From Gemmatimonadaceae bacterium (lineage in GTDB: Bacteria > Gemmatimonadota > Gemmatimonadetes > Gemmatimonadales > Gemmatimonadaceae), in the NCBI GenBank assembly GCA_025358925.1, contig JANYHT010000030.1:19745-83744 (forward strand): 64,000 nt of DNA. Reading direction: 5' to 3'. Both the position numbers and the translations under genes were made by a program. The notes under the pieces are model-generated. The model saw only the letters and a list, made by a program, of their open reading frames with translations. It was not told where the DNA came from and searched no databases. Below, piece by piece: positions 60,749 through 64,000 of the stretch; the first letter of the stretch is position 1; each line of letters begins with the position of its first letter.

Positions 60749-63700
60749 CTACGGCTTCTTTTTGCGTTCTGAGGCCAAAGAGCGGTAGTACTCGTCGATC
60801 ATCGCCCGGTATTCCGCAGGCACCGCGGCCTGAGCGCCGAGTGCCGGTCGACCTTCAGCGCCGAGGCCGAGGGTGCGGTATAAGGAGAACTCAAATCCTT
60901 TGAGGCCTTCAAGCATCGCTGCTTGCAACGCTTGAAGGGTTTTTGGATCGTTAAATGGTTTTCCGCTTTCCAATTCACGCATGTTCGCGATCGCACGATC
61001 AAGTTCTTTCGTGTCGACACCCTGCTTGGCCAAGTCGCCGCGCAACGCTTCGGCGTTCTCGCGACGGAGTCGGAATTCACGGGCGAACTGTTGCGCTTCA
61101 CCGGGTGGCATGGCGCCAGTCGGCACCGAGCCTGGCATGCCTCCGCTCGCTGCGTTGTTCGGCGCACCACGGCCACCACCCTGTTGCGGTTGTCCGCGAC
61201 CTTGGCCTTCCCCCTGCTGCTGACCCTGACCTTGCCCCTGCTGTCCTTGCCCTTGTTGTCCTTCGCCCTGACCTTGTGTCCCTTGTTTCCCTTGTTGGCC
61301 TTGTTGCCCTTTGCCCTGCTTCGCACGGTCCGCCACGCGTTCGCGTAACGATTCCAGCCCCTTCACCAAATCGCGCGTTTTATCCAACGCTCGCTCCTGC
61401 CGCGTTGTCGCCGACTCTCCTTGCATTGCACCAGCGGCCGCACCAAGACGATCCGCAACATCTTTGAGATTGTCCGCAATCTGTCCCTCAAAAGAATTCG
61501 CGTATTCGGGCGACCCACCACGCATCACGTTCTTCGAAAAATCAATTTTGTCTTTGATGCGCGTATCACGAATCGCATCCGCCGCAGCACCAATTTGCCC
61601 CGCGGCCTTCGGCTGATCCTTACGTCCATCGCGCGCCACACGATCCGCATCAGTTTCCAACTTCTGCACGTCTGCACTGAGCAAATCTTTCTTCTCGGCG
61701 AGACGACGTTGCTGTTCTGCACGTTGCTCACCGGCCGCGCCATGCATCGCCGCGACGCCGTCGGCAATCTCGCGTTGCCGCGCCTCAAGATCTTTCGCCT
61801 TGTCGGCAAGTTGCTGAATACCCTTGTTCGTGCTCGCCGTTTTCGTGCCCTCCAGTCCACGTGTTGCACGTTTTAACTCGTCCAACGCGGCAGCACCCTG
61901 CGACGCTGATCCACTCGCCGCACGTTTCATCGCATCCGCTGCTTGCTGCATCTTCTGCGCAGCGTCGGCCAATTCCCGAGAGTTTTGCTCACGCGACAAA
62001 CGTTCCAATCGACGCGCCTCTTCTTCCGCTTGCTTCGCCAATTCACGTTGCGCACCACCACCGCCACCCGCGCTCGACTCGCGACCTAATCGCTCACGCA
62101 GCGCGTCTGCCATACGCTGCATACGATCGTTCTCTTGCTGCTGACGTTGCGCCAACTGCTTTAACCGTTCAAGTGATTCGTCAACGGCCTTCTGCGCTTG
62201 GGGCGCTTGCTGCGACTGTTGCTGCACGGCCTCGTACTGATTTTTTAACTTGTCCGTTTCCAGACCAAATAAGTCCGCGAGATCCTCTGCCTTTTGCTGC
62301 TTCCCACCACCACCGCCGCCGCCACCGCCCCCTTGCTGACCGATCTGCACTTGCACGTCACGATACAACGCCTCGGCGCGCTGCAAATGCTGCAACGCCT
62401 TTTGTTCGCCGGGAAGTGCATCGCGACCAAGTTGACGTCCAAGACGCTCTTCTGCGTCTTTTAAGTCGACAACCGCCGTGACGAGTTCTTTCTGAATTTT
62501 TGCAAATGTTGTATCACTCGTTGCAACACCGCGATCCGTCATGCGCTTGGCGAGACCCGCGACATCCTCGCGCAACCGTCCTTCGGCGATAGTCAGCGTC
62601 GTGATATCCTCACGACGTTTCTTCGCTCCCGTCGCACTGCTGTCGCGTAACCAATTGAACGTGCCCGCCACCACATCACGTTGGCGTGCAACAAATCCGT
62701 CGGGTGAATCCTGCCCACCACCCCCACCACCGCCTCCACCACCTTGTTGTTCCGCCTGTTTGTAATTCTTAGACAGTGGACGCACCTCAAGAAAATAGAC
62801 GTCGCTACTTCCGACATGTCCGGCGCCATCTTTTGCGAGCGCGTTATAGGCGACGAGATCACCCGGCTCTAGACCTAATTCTTCGAGAAAGAGCGTGTGT
62901 GCTCCTCGTGCATCACGGGGTTTGCGCGACAAACTATCCGTGATCGGCACACGTTTTTCTTCGCCACCATTGACGCGATATCGCAACTCCAGCGATGTCA
63001 CGCCCAGATCGTCCGACGCACGCACCGCGATCGTGACCTCATCGGTGTTGGCAACTTTGGTGTCGCGTCCCGGCGATTCGATCGAGACAGTTGGCGGACG
63101 GTCCGGAATCGCATCGACAACATATTGCACCGCTCCAGCTACGGTCGCACCATCAGCCGTGATGAGATCGACACGATAAAATCCGCTGTGGCTCACCGTA
63201 AATGATCCCATCACAGTCGACCCAGTGTCGATCGCCATGGCGACGGTCGTGCCATCGTCGAACTGCAACACGCCGCTCTTCACCGCACGCGTCACTGCTG
63301 CATGCACGACTACGGTTGTCCCCACAACGGCCGCAACATCACCACCATCGGCGATATGCTCGACCGGTAGGCCACTGTATGCGGGAAAGCGTAGGTCGAG
63401 CGCAATGAGTTTCACGGCCGGTAAATCACTCACGCGCAGTGTGTACGTGGGCGATCGTACGTCGGCAGATTCGACGTAATACTCCGCGGGCTTCACGAGA
63501 TCAAACATGCGTCCGCGAAATCCGGTGGAGTCGGCATCGCGCGACATTGGCAATCGCACCCACTCGCTTGCGCTATCGGGGCGAAACACCAACTCTGCAC
63601 CGTCAGCCGCAAAACCAACAAGCGATGCGTGCACTTCCAACGCACTACCTCGAGGCACCGTGGCGTTACCCGGGAGCACGCGAACGGTGCGCATCGGAGT

Positions 63701-64000
63701 CGCCGCTTGCGCGGTGCTCCACGGCACAAACAACAACCGTGCGCTGTCGCGCAAGCCGATCGGACCGAGCGCAAACATGGCCACCGCAACAACGGTCAGC
63801 GCACCAAGCGCTTTCGACGCACGCAACATGCGCGGACGCTCTAACGCAGCGCGTTCCTGCAACGGACGAATGGCCGCGCTCGCACGCGTCATCAAACGTG
63901 CGGCAAGGGCGCTCGATGCGCGTTCAGGTTCTGGTGTATGCGCTTCCTGCACGGCCGAGATGAGCGCTTGCTTGAGCTGCGGTGCGCGTTCCTCAACATA
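60749..64000 (-). CDS. DUF4175-type membrane protein, 5' end outside window
   Basis: At least 1083 residues; the frame stays open to the right edge (YVEERAPQLKQALISAVQEA precedes the first internal start), so the N-terminus is missing. A membrane helix lies near KALGALTVVAVAMFALGPIG. Beta-rich domains with RTVRVLPGNATVPRGSALEV and VDAIPDRPPTVSIESPGRDT follow. The C-terminal half is a long coiled coil rich in Gln, Glu, Ala and Arg with Gly and Gln-Gly runs, ending with a globular LDRAIANMRELESGKPFNDP region. DUF4175 proteins are uncharacterised envelope proteins. Confidence 0.88.
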   Translation of the reverse strand, partial: YVEERAPQLKQALISAVQEAHTPEPERASSALAARLMTRASAAIRPLQERAALERPRMLRASKALGALTVVAVAMFALGPIGLRDSARLLFVPWSTAQAATPMRTVRVLPGNATVPRGSALEVHASLVGFAADGAELVFRPDSASEWVRLPMSRDADSTGFRGRMFDLVKPAEYYVESADVRSPTYTLRVSDLPAVKLIALDLRFPAYSGLPVEHIADGGDVAAVVGTTVVVHAAVTRAVKSGVLQFDDGTTVAMAIDTGSTVMGSFTVSHSGFYRVDLITADGATVAGAVQYVVDAIPDRPPTVSIESPGRDTKVANTDEVTIAVRASDDLGVTSLELRYRVNGGEEKRVPITDSLSRKPRDARGAHTLFLEELGLEPGDLVAYNALAKDGAGHVGSSDVYFLEVRPLSKNYKQAEQQGGGGGGGGGGQDSPDGFVARQRDVVAGTFNWLRDSSATGAKKRREDITTLTIAEGRLREDVAGLAKRMTDRGVATSDTTFAKIQKELVTAVVDLKDAEERLGRQLGRDALPGEQKALQHLQRAEALYRDVQVQIGQQGGGGGGGGGGKQQKAEDLADLFGLETDKLKNQYEAVQQQSQQAPQAQKAVDESLERLKQLAQRQQQENDRMQRMADALRERLGRESSAGGGGGAQRELAKQAEEEARRLERLSREQNSRELADAAQKMQQAADAMKRAASGSASQGAAALDELKRATRGLEGTKTASTNKGIQQLADKAKDLEARQREIADGVAAMHGAAGEQRAEQQRRLAEKKDLLSADVQKLETDADRVARDGRKDQPKAAGQIGAAADAIRDTRIKDKIDFSKNVMRGGSPEYANSFEGQIADNLKDVADRLGAAAGAMQGESATTRQERALDKTRDLVKGLESLRERVADRAKQGKGQQGQQGKQGTQGQGEGQQGQGQQGQGQGQQQGEGQGRGQPQQGGGRGAPNNAASGGMPGSVPTGAMPPGEAQQFAREFRLRRENAEALRGDLAKQGVDTKELDRAIANMRELESGKPFNDPKTLQALQAAMLEGLKGFEFSLYRTLGLGAEGRPALGAQAAVPAEYRAMIDEYYRSLASERKKKP

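Noticed and set aside
60923..61348. Plus-strand frame with Leu-rich membrane-like segment
   Set aside because: It is the complement of Gln/Gly repeats of the DUF4175 protein.

Overview
The window is about 64 kb of moderately high-GC bacterial chromosome. The gene families suggest a Gemmatimonadota-like (or related Acidobacteriota-type) environmental bacterium: VPS10/Asp-box exported proteins, S9, M1, M20 and CocE-type exported hydrolases, a DUF4175 protein, PEP-CTERM proteins, Ser/Thr kinases and ECF sigma/anti-sigma pairs. This assignment is an inference from gene content. I saw no rRNA, tRNA, CRISPR array, phage or complete insertion sequence.

Layout. 0-4.9 kb: the N-terminus of an exported alkaline-phosphatase-family enzyme, then a DUF4956 membrane protein, a CotH-like secreted protein and polyphosphate kinase Ppk1. 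4.9-6.7 kb: a KdpDE-like two-component pair without kdp transporter genes. 6.8-9.1 kb: glycosyltransferase, polysaccharide deacetylase and methyltransferase (surface glycan). 9.1-9.6 kb: a gene-free stretch packed with palindromic repeats. 9.6-15.4 kb: alcohol dehydrogenase, a large VPS10-like protein and two membrane proteins. 15.5-20.3 kb: a tight run of plus-strand genes (AlkA-like glycosylase, flavin reductase, pseudouridine synthase, a DinB remnant, an SCP2-R2lox fusion, an unknown protein and an HhH protein). 20.3-33.7 kb: ChaN-like lipoprotein, HEAT protein, unknown protein, MerR/TipAS regulator, CocE hydrolase, fused MFS/spermidine synthase, anti-sigma, ECF sigma, VIT/vWA protein, a broken PhoD and an ICMT-like methyltransferase. 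33.8-34.4 kb: a Phd/PIN toxin-antitoxin pair. 34.4-41.1 kb: a broken secreted protein, M1 peptidase, TPR protein, membrane pair, acetamidase-like lipoprotein, DUF1801 protein and a PEP-CTERM protein. 41.3-45.8 kb: an envelope redox module (CcdA-like, TlpA-like, sigma/anti-sigma, cytochrome b, YedY-like molybdoenzyme, DsrE-like Tat protein). 46-48 kb: S9 peptidase.

48.1-54.5 kb is a mosaic of broken genes (nucleotidyltransferase remnant, small basic protein, anchor-D PEP-CTERM protein, small coiled-coil protein, VPS10 C-terminus) around one intact amidohydrolase. After it come a proline-iminopeptidase-like hydrolase, an M20 peptidase, a nucleotidyltransferase-like protein, an alcohol dehydrogenase remnant, a HigB/HigA module whose antitoxin carries an ImmA/IrrE metallopeptidase domain, a Ser/Thr kinase and a DUF4175 protein cut by the right edge.

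The most interesting observations are the SCP2-R2lox fusion, which keeps every metal-ligand and cross-link position of R2lox; two copies of a roughly 165-bp inverted-repeat element shared by distant gaps; the HigA-ImmA fusion with a perfect palindrome over its promoter; and the cluster of single-base frameshifts, which may be real decay or assembly error.
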